Assembly (NCBI GenBank): GCA_016717325.1 | Contig: JADKFV010000051.1 | Span: forward strand, 1 to 64,000 | Direction of reading: 5' to 3' | DNA length: 64,000 nt | Source: Bacteroidota bacterium | GTDB taxonomy: Bacteria; Bacteroidota; Bacteroidia; AKYH767-A; OLB10 | Shown here: positions 48,097 to 58,851 of the stretch, in pieces | Layout of the letters: each line of letters begins with the position of its first letter | How positions within the stretch are numbered: the stretch's first letter is position 1 | Notes under the pieces: model-generated | Told to the model about the DNA's origin: nothing | Database searches by the model: none | What the model saw: the letters and a program-made list of their open reading frames with translations, nothing else | Position numbers and translations under genes: made by a program

Positions 48097-50762
48097 ATGA
48101 AAAATCTACTCTGCATTATTGTATTGTCCTTTTTTCTTTCGCTGTTTATTCACAAAGAAATGTAGTGCTCATCATTACCGATGATGTGGGTACTGACTGG
48201 TTTGGTTTTTACGAAGACCATGTTGACACTGCAAGCATGCCTAACATTCGAAAGTTATTGAGTAAGGGCGTTCGGTTTCAAAATGCCATGAGCAATCCCG
48301 TTTGTTCACCAACACGTGCAGGCATTTTTACAGGCCGATATAGTTTTCGCACTGGCGTAGGTAACGTTGTAGGACTGGCCGGTGCAGGCGAATTGGATAC
48401 TGCAGAAATAACCATCCCAAAATTATTGAAGATTTATAATCCCAATATTGGAAAAGCACAAATGGGAAAATGGCATTTACAGTCTGCTACACCGGCATCG
48501 CATTTAATGTATCCCAACAAAATGGGTTATAATTATTTTGCCGGAAGTTTCCCCGGTCAGCTAACAGACTATTATAACTGGACAAAAATCACCAATGGTG
48601 TTTCGAGCATGAGTACTACTTATGCAACTACTGAGAATACCAACAATGCCATCACATGGATAAAATCACAGAACAATAAACCCTTCTTTTTATGGCTGGC
48701 ATATAATGCAGCGCATACGCCATATCACGTGCCACCAATGGGTTTTTACAACGGTACTTTATCGGGCACGCAACAGGATATAAATGCCAATCCAAAAAAA
48801 TATTTTAAGGCTTCGCTCGAAGCACTCGATCACGAAGTTGGAAGGCTTTTCGATTCGCTTGCCGTTTTAAATAAATTGGACAGCACCGATTTTATTTTTA
48901 TTGGTGATAATGGCAATACGCAAAACACAGCACAAGTTGCTAATACTACAAGAGCAAAAGGAACCATTTATCAATATGGCGTGCATGTGCCTTTTATTGT
49001 TTCGGGTCCATCAGTTATTAACCCCGGACGAGTGAGTAGTGCTCTGGTAAATACGGTGGATATTTTTGCTACTGTACTTGAGTTGTTTGGTTATTCAACA
49101 TGGCAATCGCAAATTTCTGTAAACAAACCAGTTGATAGCAAAAGCTTAATGCCAATAATATTAAATCAATCTACAAGTGTTCGTACCTGGGCATTTACCG
49201 AATTATTTAAAACAACAGCCGATCCTAAAGCCGGTAAGGCAATGCGAAATATTGATTACAAGCTTATGAATTTTGACGATGGTCATCAGGAATTTTATAA
49301 CCTTACCAACGACTATAGCGAAGCAAATAATTTACTCTTAGGCACTTTGTCAAACACTGATATTGTAAACTATAATTATTTGTGTCAGGAAATGAGCACG
49401 CTTGTTGGTGTTGGAAGTTATTGCAACGCTGCATACTCACTTCCTACTATTGAAATAACATCGAGTGCTACTTCTATTTGCTCCGGAACAAATGTTACAT
49501 TCAGTGCCACTATTACAAATGGGGGAACCTCGCCAATATATCAATGGAAAAAGAATGGAACCAATGTAGGTACAAATAGCAACACTTATTCAACCACTTC
49601 ACTAACGAATGGAGATACAATAACATGTGTACTTACCACCGCCTCATTAACTACAGCAACATCGAACAGTATTGCTGTAACGGTGATTGTAAACGTTACT
49701 CCAGCAATTTCGATTACTGCAAGTTCAAGTACTATTTGCACTGCAACATCAGTTTCATTTAACGCAACTGTAACCAACGGAGGAACATCGCCATCCTATC
49801 AATGGAAAAAAAACAATGCAAACGTTGGAAACAATAGTAGCGCTTATACAGATATTGCTTTAGCGAATGGTGATGTTGTTTCTTGCACACTCACAAGTAG
49901 TGCTGTATGCGCAACCAGTAGTACTGCAAATTCTAATTCAATTACAATGGCAGTGAGTAGTGCTATACCTGCCAAGCCAAATTCAATTGCAGGAACAAAG
50001 TTTAATCTTTGTAATACAAACACAAATTTTAATTATTCTGTTGCTGCTGTTAGCGGTGCTACAAGTTATAATTGGAGTGTACCTGCAAATTGTAGTTTGA
50101 TAAGTGGGCAGGGTACTCCTTCAATTGTTGTTGCCTTTTCATCACTATTTAAATCGGGCACACTTTCGGTTTCGGCAGTGAATGGTTGTGGGGTGGGCAT
50201 TGCTCGAACCGCAGGATTATATGCTGCAACCGCAAAACCCGGAACTATTAACGGCCTAAGTGTTGTGTGCGCAAATCAGCAAAGTGTTACTTATTCTATA
50301 CCAGCGGTAACAGGTGCAACAAGTTATAAATGGACGGTGCCAACAGGCGCTACAATTGCCAGTGGGCAAGGCAGTACAGCGATAGTTGCAAATTTTGGGA
50401 CCAGTAGCGGACTTGTAACAGTAGTTGCAAAAAATGCTTGTGCCAGTAGTTCGAAATCATCTTTTACAATAACAATGAATTGCAGAATGGGCGATGATAT
50501 GTATGATGACAACATTAGTATTGTAACTGTAGTAAATCCGTTTGAAGATAAAATAATTGTGAATGTAAACACTGGTATAGATAATGCTGAAGTTACATTA
50601 TATGATATTACTGGTCGTGAAATTTATTGTTGGAAAAATTTATCGATGAAAACAAATACGCAACAACATTTTGATGTGGAGAAAAATTTACCCAAGACAA
50701 TTTATTTTCTCTCCATTAAAAATGAAAGCATCAACATCGTTTCAAAAATATTTAACAAGTAA
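48097..50762 (+). pseudogene. Sulfatase 2 with Ig-like repeats and T9SS tail, start-region frameshift
   Basis: About 889 aa. ATG 48097 gives MKNLLCIIVLSFF; at a run of six T near 48130 the frame changes to FSFAVYSQRNVVLIITDDVG, restoring a normal signal peptide and the first metal-ligand motif. Catalytic motif CSPTRAG, then MGKWHLQS, AYNAAHTPYH, FIGDNGN. After the enzyme domain come two Ig-like repeats (IYQWKKNGTNVGTNSNTY and SYQWKKNNANVGNNSSAY), PKD-like units (SYNWSVPANCSLISGQGTPS) and a T9SS tail. Everything after the first 15 codons is open, so the gene may be functional. Secreted exo- or endo-sulfatase; substrate unknown. Confidence 0.88.
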
Positions 50763-50797
50763 TATTACGTTTTCCAATTCCAAGAAAGATTTTTAAA

Positions 50798-52390
50798 ATG
50801 AATAAATATTTAATTGCTTTTTGTTTTTTTATTTTCTCATGTGACACTTATGCACAGCGCAATGTCATACTTATAATAGCCGATGATATTGGCACCGATT
50901 ATTTTGGTTTTTATGAAGACCATAATGATACCGTAGATGTTCCCAACATAAGAAGTTTGATGAATAATGGTATCCGATTTAAAAATGCCATGTCTAACCC
51001 TGTTTGCTCTCCAACGCGTGCAGGCATTTTTACTGGTCGATATAGTTTTCGTACTGGTGTGGGTGGTATAGTAGGAGGAGGAGGAGGTTCGAATCCGTTA
51101 GATACTGCCGAAATTTCGATACCAAAATTGCTCAATGTTTATAACCTAAATATTGTCAAAGCCCAAATCGGCAAATGGCATTTGAATCCTGCCATGCCAC
51201 AATCTAATTTGCAAATCCCACTTGCATTAGGATATAATCATTTCGAAGGGCCATTTACGGGAGCATTAACAAACTACACCAACTGGACTAAATATACAAA
51301 CGGAGTAGCAAGTACAATCACCACTTATGCCACCACCGAAAATGTAAACAACGCCATGAGTTGGATTAATAACCAAACAGGAAAACCATTTTTTCTTTGG
51401 CTTGCTTTTAATGCTCCGCACTCACCATATCATTTGCCGCCAAACAATTTGCATTCCTATGTGCTTAGTGGTACACCCCAAGATATTATGGCTAATCCAA
51501 AAAATTATTTTAAAGCATCTTTGCAGGCACTCGATACAGAGATAGGCCGAATGATAGATTCGCTCAAAGCCATAAACAGATTTGACAGCACCGATTTTAT
51601 TTTTGTTGGCGATAATGGTAACACCAGTCAAACAGCGCAAATAGCAAATATCAATCGTGCCAAGGGTACTATTTATCAGTATGGTGTGTATGTGCCGTTT
51701 ATTATTTCTGGACCTTCGGTGGTTAATAAAGGAACTGCCAGCGATGCATTGATTAACACCGTGGATATTTTTGCTACCGTGAACGAACTCATGGGCAATA
51801 CAAATTGGCAAGCACAAATTCCTGCAAACAAACCTGTGGATAGCAAGAGCATTGTTCCCATACTAAAAAATCAAAGTTCTACTATTCGCCCATGGTCATT
51901 TACCGAGATATTTAAATTGACACCCGATGCCGATGACGGCAAAGCCATACGTAATAATGATTACAAGCTCTTACGATTTGATGATGGGCACGAAGAGTTT
52001 TACTGCCTTGCAAACGACTCGTTAGAGTTGAACGATTTGCTGCCTGGTACTTTGAACGGAATAGAAATTTCAAACTATAATTATTTGTGCAGCGAAATTG
52101 CAACACTACTTGGCATTGGTACATTGTGCAATTACACTTCATTCCATCAGTTGGAATACAATAATGATGATTTGTCGGCATATCCAAATCCATTCACATC
52201 ATTTATTTATATTCAAAATAAAATCGAGAAAAATTATTATCAATTAATAGATTACACCGGAAAAATAATTTACGATGGCGATAATATTACATCACAAAAT
52301 TTTTCGCATTTGCAGCAAGGAATATATCTGTTGCAAACAACTGATGTAATAACTCATCGCACATCAACACAAAAACTTGTCAAGCAATAA
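50798..52390 (+). CDS. Sulfatase 3 with T9SS tail
   Basis: A 530-aa intact secreted sulfatase. Signal peptide (LIAFCFFIFSCDTYAQ). Enzyme domain: LIIADDIGTDYFGFYEDHND (metal ligands), NPVCSPTRAGIFTGRYSFRT (Cys to be converted to formylglycine), AQIGKWHLNP, AFNAPHSPYH and FVGDNGNT. The C-terminal type A sorting domain starts YPNPFTSFIYIQNK and ends STQKLVKQ. Unlike paralogues 1 and 2 it has no Ig-like insert. A maturase (FGE or anaerobic SME) is required and is not in this window. Likely part of degradation of a sulfated glycan. Confidence 0.94.
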   Translation: MNKYLIAFCFFIFSCDTYAQRNVILIIADDIGTDYFGFYEDHNDTVDVPNIRSLMNNGIRFKNAMSNPVCSPTRAGIFTGRYSFRTGVGGIVGGGGGSNPLDTAEISIPKLLNVYNLNIVKAQIGKWHLNPAMPQSNLQIPLALGYNHFEGPFTGALTNYTNWTKYTNGVASTITTYATTENVNNAMSWINNQTGKPFFLWLAFNAPHSPYHLPPNNLHSYVLSGTPQDIMANPKNYFKASLQALDTEIGRMIDSLKAINRFDSTDFIFVGDNGNTSQTAQIANINRAKGTIYQYGVYVPFIISGPSVVNKGTASDALINTVDIFATVNELMGNTNWQAQIPANKPVDSKSIVPILKNQSSTIRPWSFTEIFKLTPDADDGKAIRNNDYKLLRFDDGHEEFYCLANDSLELNDLLPGTLNGIEISNYNYLCSEIATLLGIGTLCNYTSFHQLEYNNDDLSAYPNPFTSFIYIQNKIEKNYYQLIDYTGKIIYDGDNITSQNFSHLQQGIYLLQTTDVITHRTSTQKLVKQ

Positions 52391-52431
52391 AAATAACATT
52401 TCAGAGTCCCAACTCTTTCTTGTTATCTAGC

Positions 52432-52481
52432 TTTAGAGTCTCTCATGCCAATAAAAAACAAAAGCGTATGAGGACTCTAAA
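52432..52481 (+). terminator. Hairpin after the sulfatase cluster
   Basis: TTTAGAGTC-t-CTCAT and ATGAG-GACTCTAAA form a stem of about 14 bp with one bulge and a 22-nt loop. It lies between sulfatase 3 and the CotH gene; a terminator is likely, although the following T-run is short. Confidence 0.5.
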
Positions 52482-52544
52482 AAGATTTATGGGGAGGCTT
52501 TTCTTTTTTTGTACTATTGCCATATATCAAATGGATGGTACGAA

Positions 52545-54896
52545 ATGTCAAACAAAATGCTCACCATGTTTTCAAGAATAATATTATTCCTCGCATTTTT
52601 TTGTGGAGGAATATTTAGTGCCATAAACACAAAAGCACAATGCTGCACTTACACTTTATCAATGCACGATAGTTATGGCGATGGATGGAATGGTGGGCAA
52701 CTGGAAATTTTTATAAACAATATTTCTATAGGAATTTTTAGCGGAAAAAATTACGCCAGTGTCGATACATTTTCAATTTGTAATGGCGATTCATTGGTAT
52801 TGTTTTATACTGCCGGAATGTATGAGAACGAAAACTCTTACGAACTTTTCGACCCGGCATGGAATCTTATTTTTGATGACGGCCCCACACCGCAAATTTA
52901 TACAGTTTTTAATTACAGTTGTAATTGCAATGTTATTTCATTAGCCGGCAGTCATCTATTCAATTCTATTCCTATCGATACAGCAAATTTCATGTTTGCC
53001 GACAACAGCATCTTTGCCGGGTCGGGGCTCAATGCCGGCTGTGCCGATTATAAAGGCCATGATATGTGGTTTAGCATGGTGGTGCCACCTTCGGGCAATA
53101 TTAGTTTCAGTACCGATAGCGGAAACATAAGCGATACCGGAATTGCCGCATGGACCGATAGCCTTTGCACAAATTTGAAAAATATTGGTTGCGATGATGA
53201 TGGTGGCCCTGGATATTATTCTTTCTTATTGTTGTACGACCTTACTCCCGGAGCAACTGTCTACATACAAGTTTTTGGATATGGTGGTGGCACTGGAACA
53301 TTTCAATTATGTGCACACGATTTAGGAAAAGTAACACTCGATAGCAGCGAATTGCCCATCGTAATTTTACACACACAAGGGCAACAAATTATTGAGGATA
53401 AAAAAATAAATGCGCTGATGGAAATAATATATAATGGCGCAAATAATATTACTTATGTGAATGATATTGCAAATATTTACAACGGAAATATTGGTATTGA
53501 AATAAGAGGTGCTACTTCGGCATCGTACCCACAACGACCTTATGGTATCGAAACGCGCGATACATCGGGTGCAAATAATGATGTTTCAATATTGGGAATG
53601 CCTGCCGAAAATGACTGGGTGTTGTTGTCAAATTTCAACGACCGTTCACTCATAAGAAATCCGTTGACTTTTAAATTGTTTGGCGATATGGGAAATTATT
53701 CTGTACGCACGCAATTGTGCGAAGTGCTTGTAGATACGAACTATAAGGGCATTTACATGTTTGGCGAAAAAATAAAACGCGATAGTGGAAGGGTTCATAT
53801 TTCGAAATTAACTGCCATAGATACTACAGGTGACGAACTTACAGGAGGATATATTCTGCAGCAAAATTATTGGGATGCTACCAATAGTTTTTTATCAAAT
53901 TATTCTCCTATCGACCATCCAACTTTCGATGTGCATTTTGTTTACGAGTATCCAAGTGCCGATACAATTGCAGTGGCACAAAAAAATTACATAGCCGCTT
54001 TTATCGATAGTTTGGAAGATGCTTTGTACAGCCCTAATTTCGATGATACGTTAATTGGTTTCCGCAAATACCTCGATGTAAAATCCTTTATCGATTACTT
54101 TCTGATAAACGAACTTGCCCGCAGTAACGATGGCTTTAAAAAGAGTGTATTTTTTTATAAAGATAAATTTTCGAAAGGGGGGAAGTTAAAAGCTGGCCCT
54201 GTGTGGGATTTCGACTGGGGTTTCAAAAACCTGTACGGTTGCATCAATACCGAAAACTCGATAGGTGCCGGATGGGCGCACCTTGTGAACGATTGCCCTA
54301 CCGATAATTACAGTACCGGTTGGTATATACGTATGTTGCAGGATAGTACGTTTAATAACGAACTGCGTTGTACTTACGAAGACTACCGTACCAATATTTT
54401 AGACACTGCCGTTATTTTTGCATATATAGATAGCGTGCGAAATGTGGTGCAAAATGCACAGGCGCGGCACTTCCGCAAGTGGCCTATTCTTGGCATCAGT
54501 GGCCCGGCACCAGAAATAAATCCCATAGCAACTACATACAATGCCGAACTCGATACTTTAAAAAAATGGATTTCTATACGCCTTCAATGGCTCGATGCAA
54601 ATATTCCTGGATTATGTATTCCTGTTTTTACTTCAACAAATGAGTCCAATAATTTTAGTCGCTTCAATTTTTTTCCTAATCCTACAAATGGTATTGTACA
54701 TTTCGATGGAAGCGTTTTTCAAAACCGTGAAGTGATTTTTCGAATTTATAGTTGTGATGGAAAACTGATCGAGCAAAAGAATTTTCTTGATGGAAAAATA
54801 AATTTCGATTTTTTCTTAAATGAAAAAGGTGTTTTCTATTTTACGTTTGCCGATACTAACGGCATTTTACAACGTGGAAAAATTGTTGTTATTTGA
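52545..54896 (+). CDS. CotH-kinase family secreted protein with T9SS tail
   Basis: About 783 aa. Signal peptide near the N-terminus (FSRIILFLAFFCGGIFSAI). Residues about 35-135 are a Cys-rich DSYGDGWNGG domain; 135-270 a beta domain (ADNSIFAGSGLNAGCADYKG). The CotH domain starts SSELPIVILHTQGQQI and shows GIEIRGATSASYPQRPYGIE, NDWVLLSNFNDRSLIRNPLT, YKGIYMFGEKIKRDSGRVHI, FIDYFLINELARSNDG and PVWDFDWGFKN, the conserved kinase-like residues. The T9SS tail starts FNFFPNPTNGIVHFD. The domain is known to phosphorylate proteins in spore coats; bacterial secreted versions are mostly unstudied. ATG 52557 or 52566 are alternative starts. Confidence 0.9.
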   Translation: MSNKMLTMFSRIILFLAFFCGGIFSAINTKAQCCTYTLSMHDSYGDGWNGGQLEIFINNISIGIFSGKNYASVDTFSICNGDSLVLFYTAGMYENENSYELFDPAWNLIFDDGPTPQIYTVFNYSCNCNVISLAGSHLFNSIPIDTANFMFADNSIFAGSGLNAGCADYKGHDMWFSMVVPPSGNISFSTDSGNISDTGIAAWTDSLCTNLKNIGCDDDGGPGYYSFLLLYDLTPGATVYIQVFGYGGGTGTFQLCAHDLGKVTLDSSELPIVILHTQGQQIIEDKKINALMEIIYNGANNITYVNDIANIYNGNIGIEIRGATSASYPQRPYGIETRDTSGANNDVSILGMPAENDWVLLSNFNDRSLIRNPLTFKLFGDMGNYSVRTQLCEVLVDTNYKGIYMFGEKIKRDSGRVHISKLTAIDTTGDELTGGYILQQNYWDATNSFLSNYSPIDHPTFDVHFVYEYPSADTIAVAQKNYIAAFIDSLEDALYSPNFDDTLIGFRKYLDVKSFIDYFLINELARSNDGFKKSVFFYKDKFSKGGKLKAGPVWDFDWGFKNLYGCINTENSIGAGWAHLVNDCPTDNYSTGWYIRMLQDSTFNNELRCTYEDYRTNILDTAVIFAYIDSVRNVVQNAQARHFRKWPILGISGPAPEINPIATTYNAELDTLKKWISIRLQWLDANIPGLCIPVFTSTNESNNFSRFNFFPNPTNGIVHFDGSVFQNREVIFRIYSCDGKLIEQKNFLDGKINFDFFLNEKGVFYFTFADTNGILQRGKIVVI

Positions 54897-55061
54897 TTAA
54901 ATCATTGGATTAATTTACGCTAATCAAATTGGTAATGACAATCTGTTGCAAAAAAAACATGAACACCAAAGCAAAATCAATTTTGCCCGTTTCATTATTC
55001 AGGGCATGAATAAGTTTAGTAAGGTTTTAATTCCTAAATTTACACCAATAAAAAAAACAAA

Positions 55062-55460
55062 ATGAAATCTTCTGCAAAATTAGTTTCTTGTTTCATTGGC
55101 ATAATTATTATGTTTAGTGGATGCAATTCGGGTTATGAAAATCGATACAAAGATATTGTGGCCGGATACAAGGAATATAAAGATTGTTTAAAGGAATGCA
55201 GTAACAATGAGGCACAGTATAAGGCCGAGTACATTGCATGCTTCAATAGTTATTACACTGAGTTTATTAACTCAACTGATTGTAACCAATACTCTTCTAA
55301 CATCACAATTTATAAGCAATGCGTAGCAAGAGAAAAACTGGAGTTTAAGCTTAATGTAGACGCGTGTCTTAGTAAGTACGAAAATCATTTAAAAGAAATT
55401 GAAGCATGCAGGGCTTCTTGTTTGGCTAAATTTAATAGTCGATTTTCAGTATCTCAATAA
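55062..55460 (+). CDS. Cys-rich hypothetical lipoprotein
   Basis: A 132-aa protein with a lipoprotein signal (SCFIGIIIMFSGC). The mature part holds eight or so Cys in helical CxxxC-like spacing (YKDCLKECSNNEAQYKAEYI, EACRASCLAKF), suggesting a disulfide-stapled helical hairpin. No family recognised. Stand-alone between the CotH gene and a convergent minus-strand gene. Confidence 0.75.
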   Translation: MKSSAKLVSCFIGIIIMFSGCNSGYENRYKDIVAGYKEYKDCLKECSNNEAQYKAEYIACFNSYYTEFINSTDCNQYSSNITIYKQCVAREKLEFKLNVDACLSKYENHLKEIEACRASCLAKFNSRFSVSQ

Positions 55461-55502
55461 GTAAAAGATTCGTATTTTCATTTCCAACCGATTCAAAAAT
55501 AA

Positions 55503-57206
55503 TTATTCTATCACCGTTTCTTCTCTATATAAAAAGTTATTGTCGTCAAAAATGATAACAGTATAAAGTCCTGCAGCAATTTTATCCGTATCGATTGTCG
55601 TTATACCTTCTTCCAGTATTCTTTTCAAAATCAATTGCCCTGTTGAATTGTAAATCATCAGTTGCAAATTTTCGGCATTGTCCATATTATCGATATAAAA
55701 TTTATCGTAAGCCGGATTTGGAAACAACAACACTTTTTGTTCTTCGTAATTTTCATCGGTGTTTAGTAATATTTTTTCTTCGCTAACAGCTGGCTGAATA
55801 GGGCATGCATTTTTTGCAGGTAGTTCAACTTTCCATATGCTGGCTTCGGTACTATCACCTGTTTCAATTACATAAATCGAATTTTCTATTTGCACAGCAT
55901 CAACAGGATGCCAAAAATTGGTGACGATTTTTTTAGCTGTAAACTCATAAACATTTTTTGTGTTGTTTTTTGTAAATTCTAGTTGAAGTAAATCTTCGCT
56001 ATTGTCGTTGAATGGCGTAAGCAGCGATGAAGGTTTTGGAAGACCGGCATTGCCACGTGTAAAACTAAGTACAAAGCCATCGCCCTTCAGGTCGCAACCA
56101 ATAAGCGAATCGGTATCGAACAATATTCCCAATGGTGAACGATGTGATGTAAGTGAATAACATTTTTTTCCTAATGCACTGGCATCGATTATTGCACCGG
56201 TAGCAGTGTCGCGCATCATATCTGCATCCGGGCCATTGTTGGCACAGGGAAGAATAAATTTTTGCGTTGGTACAGGAAATGTTGGGTCGTTGCTCCATTG
56301 ATTATTCTTGTATGAGTAACTTGTTTTTGGAACCATCACATTTGTTACTGGGTTAAAACTCGAAAAATATTGCGGGTTCCATGTGCTGCCAAGAACCCAC
56401 GGATAACCATAGTGCTTGCCTTGCCGTATCCAGTTTATTTCATCCTCATGATCGGCATCGCTGCTATTTTCGGCACCGAACAATTCGCCTTTTGCGTTGT
56501 AGGCAAAATCATAAGTATTGCGAATTCCTTTTGCTACTAAACGCCCTTGCGAATTAAGTGTTGTTACATTATTGGGAAGAATAATATTGATACTATCTGC
56601 AGGTACTTTCAAAATAATTGCTGCTAATGGCACTCCTCGTTTGTTGGGAAAGGTACCATCAAACGTATCAATTTCACCATGGTCGCCACGCGAACCGCTG
56701 CACACCACTATAGTATCCTGAGCAGGATTAAATGTAATGCCCGAAAAGAGATGATTAAAATATTTTCCTCCGGCATACGATGCTGTAGAAGCAACTGTAC
56801 TCCAGGTATACGAGCCGTTGTTTTGCCGAGTAGCTTTCTTTATATAGCTTTTGTAATATTTGTTTGCGAGATTACTACCCGAAACATAAATAGAATTATT
56901 TTTAACCAATAAGCCATACACTACCTGAATGCCATGATTACTGCCGGTAAACAGTAATGAATCTGTACGGTATGGTTGAAGAAAATTTTTGATAACGCGT
57001 ATATCACCATCATAAGTAGCGTAATATAAATTCGAATCGATTTTATTATACACCATTCGTGTGACGCCTTCATATGGTATACCCATTATTCTTGTAATGG
57101 TAATGTCGTTTCGCAATGATGTTGGCGAACTCATAGGTTGTTGCGCTTTTGCATAAAAACAAAAAGCAAAAATGGAAACTAAAGTGAGGTAAGATTTTTT
57201 AAGCAT
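55503..57206 (-). CDS. Glucose/sorbosone dehydrogenase-like protein with T9SS tail
   Basis: About 567 aa, secreted six-bladed propeller of the sorbosone/soluble glucose dehydrogenase type. I chose ATG 57206 because it gives a proper signal peptide (MLKKSYLTLVSIFAFCFYAK then AQ). Family motifs: HLFSGITFNPAQDTIVVCSG, GIRNTYDFAYNAKGELFGAE, NSSDADHEDEINWIRQGKHY (with the Gly-Tyr-Pro-Trp step) and HRSPLGILFDTDS. The tail YEEQKVLLFPNPAYDKFYID to LYREETVIE is a type A T9SS domain. A PQQ-dependent sugar oxidation is possible but the cofactor residues cannot be confirmed here. Confidence 0.88.
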   Translation of the reverse strand: MLKKSYLTLVSIFAFCFYAKAQQPMSSPTSLRNDITITRIMGIPYEGVTRMVYNKIDSNLYYATYDGDIRVIKNFLQPYRTDSLLFTGSNHGIQVVYGLLVKNNSIYVSGSNLANKYYKSYIKKATRQNNGSYTWSTVASTASYAGGKYFNHLFSGITFNPAQDTIVVCSGSRGDHGEIDTFDGTFPNKRGVPLAAIILKVPADSINIILPNNVTTLNSQGRLVAKGIRNTYDFAYNAKGELFGAENSSDADHEDEINWIRQGKHYGYPWVLGSTWNPQYFSSFNPVTNVMVPKTSYSYKNNQWSNDPTFPVPTQKFILPCANNGPDADMMRDTATGAIIDASALGKKCYSLTSHRSPLGILFDTDSLIGCDLKGDGFVLSFTRGNAGLPKPSSLLTPFNDNSEDLLQLEFTKNNTKNVYEFTAKKIVTNFWHPVDAVQIENSIYVIETGDSTEASIWKVELPAKNACPIQPAVSEEKILLNTDENYEEQKVLLFPNPAYDKFYIDNMDNAENLQLMIYNSTGQLILKRILEEGITTIDTDKIAAGLYTVIIFDDNNFLYREETVIE

Positions 57207-57459
57207 GGTTTTGAAAAATTTGGTTAGCACAAGAGTATAAATTAATATTATCACTGACAAATATTTTTCTATAGAAATAATGTTGTGATTATACTGCGCA
57301 CCAGCTTTTTATGCATTACTCAACTAAAGAGACTCACATTTCAAAAAAAACAAATGTGCATAGAGAATTTAAGGTGATTATATTTACCACCAACAATACT
57401 ATTATACACCAAGTACTTTATTTTTTTTCAGGGGCTTTAGGTTGAGTATGTTCAGGCGT

Positions 57460-57942
57460 TTATTTTGTTTCGGTAGTTTTATCTTTTGCGTCCTTTTTGT
57501 CTCCCTGTTCATTTGTTTTTTTTGCCACAGGCCATACATCGTGTTCTTTGTTCAAAATGCTTTCTACACGTGTAACAAAAAGTTTTTCTTTATCGATGCC
57601 GGGTACACCATATTCGCCACTATCAAATTTGTAGTAAAATATTTCCGGTTTTAATTGTTCGATTGTGGTGCGGTAATTTACCCACAACTCCTGGTACTGA
57701 AATGTTTTTAATGCCGAAGTAAGAATAGTAACAGAAGCAGCCGAAACCACTATAAAGTATTGCATATCGTAATCGCCAATTGTCTTAACTGCAGCAAGTA
57801 GGGTTGTCAAGGTTGAAAGTATAATCAGTAACCACTGACAGTTTTTATACTTCTTTTGATTTTTTGCCGAAGCTTTTTCGTAATAATTGATCTGATCGAG
57901 ATACCTGTTTTCAAGGTATTCGTTAAATATTTTTGCATCCAT
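57460..57942 (-). CDS. DUF4231 membrane protein
   Basis: A 160-aa protein of the DUF4231 type: N-terminal YLENRYLDQINYYEKASAKN, two helices (about 37-55 and 62-80: WLLIILSTLTTLLAAVK, QYFIVVSAASVTILTSA), then TFQYQELWVNYRTTIEQLKP and a Lys-rich tail. DUF4231 resembles SLATT-domain membrane effectors linked to nucleotide-signal defence, but this is an isolated copy and no partner is visible. Function unknown. Confidence 0.87.
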   Translation of the reverse strand: MDAKIFNEYLENRYLDQINYYEKASAKNQKKYKNCQWLLIILSTLTTLLAAVKTIGDYDMQYFIVVSAASVTILTSALKTFQYQELWVNYRTTIEQLKPEIFYYKFDSGEYGVPGIDKEKLFVTRVESILNKEHDVWPVAKKTNEQGDKKDAKDKTTETK

Positions 57943-58101
57943 AATTGATAATGATTTTTTAGTAACCGTTATTAATATAAAACAAACTCATTTTGATATT
58001 ATTTGTAAAACTACTTTTTTAGTTTACAATATGGTATACATTTCTCTGATGCAGTTTATTTATTTGTGTGCGCCACTCTGAACGGTCTTTGGTAAACATT
58101 G

Positions 58102-58745
58102 CTATTTGTTACTTTCAGGAAATACTTCCTTTGTTCTTTTCTCCATTTCATTTGCTATCACTTGCCCGCTTTCGCCTTGTTGCCGAAGTTGCTTAATAAT
58201 GTTATCGTAACTGGAAGCATCTCTATCCTGACTTAATTTAAAAACGGTATCTATTTCGGTCACTTCAATTTCAAAAGCCACAATGGCCTTCATCAATCTT
58301 TGTGTATACTCAGCCGGAAGGTTGTCGTATATGGTGGTAGATAGTGGATTGTTATTTTCGAAGTAAAGAGTTGTCATGCGCAAAGCATCTATCAAACCAT
58401 CGTCATCCAAAAAACGAATAATGCCTTTAGCATGCACACTCATGTAATTCCATGTTGAAGGTGTGTAGGGATTTGAGTACAACGTTCCACTCACATAAAT
58501 ATTGTGGCCCGTAAAAACGGCAAGTACATTTTCGTTATGCACAAATGCTTTATGGTGGTCGGTGTTTTTCATGATATGTCCCCGCAATATTTTACGGCCA
58601 TTTGTTTCTTCTATAAAAACAGGAATTTGTGTAGCAACGGGTTTGTTTTCGAAATTGCTTCCGGTTAAAAATGCAAATGGATATTTGGCAATAAATTCTT
58701 TTATCACCTTTTCGTTTTCTCTTTATGATGTGGTAAATCGTACAT
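58102..58745 (-). pseudogene. PaiB-family FMN-binding protein, N-terminal frameshift
   Basis: About 214 aa if a shift near 58706 is bridged. ATG 58745 gives MYDLPHHKEK, then the frame changes in an A-run to VIKEFIAKYPFAFLTGSN, the PaiB start. Further: ATQIPVFIEETNGRKILRGH, HIMKNTDHHKAF, YSNPYTPSTWNYMSVHAKG and a C-terminal helical segment. PaiB proteins bind FMN in a split-barrel and act as transcriptional or redox regulators. If the shift is real, translation would have to start at ATG 58707 without the first segment. Confidence 0.85.
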
Positions 58746-58851
58746 GATTTATTTTTATTTTTTTGAATTGATAATTTGAGGATTTTCTTTTTTAAAAATT
58801 CGAATATCATTAAGACGATTAAGAATAAGTAGAGTGGAGGAGGCGTAATTT

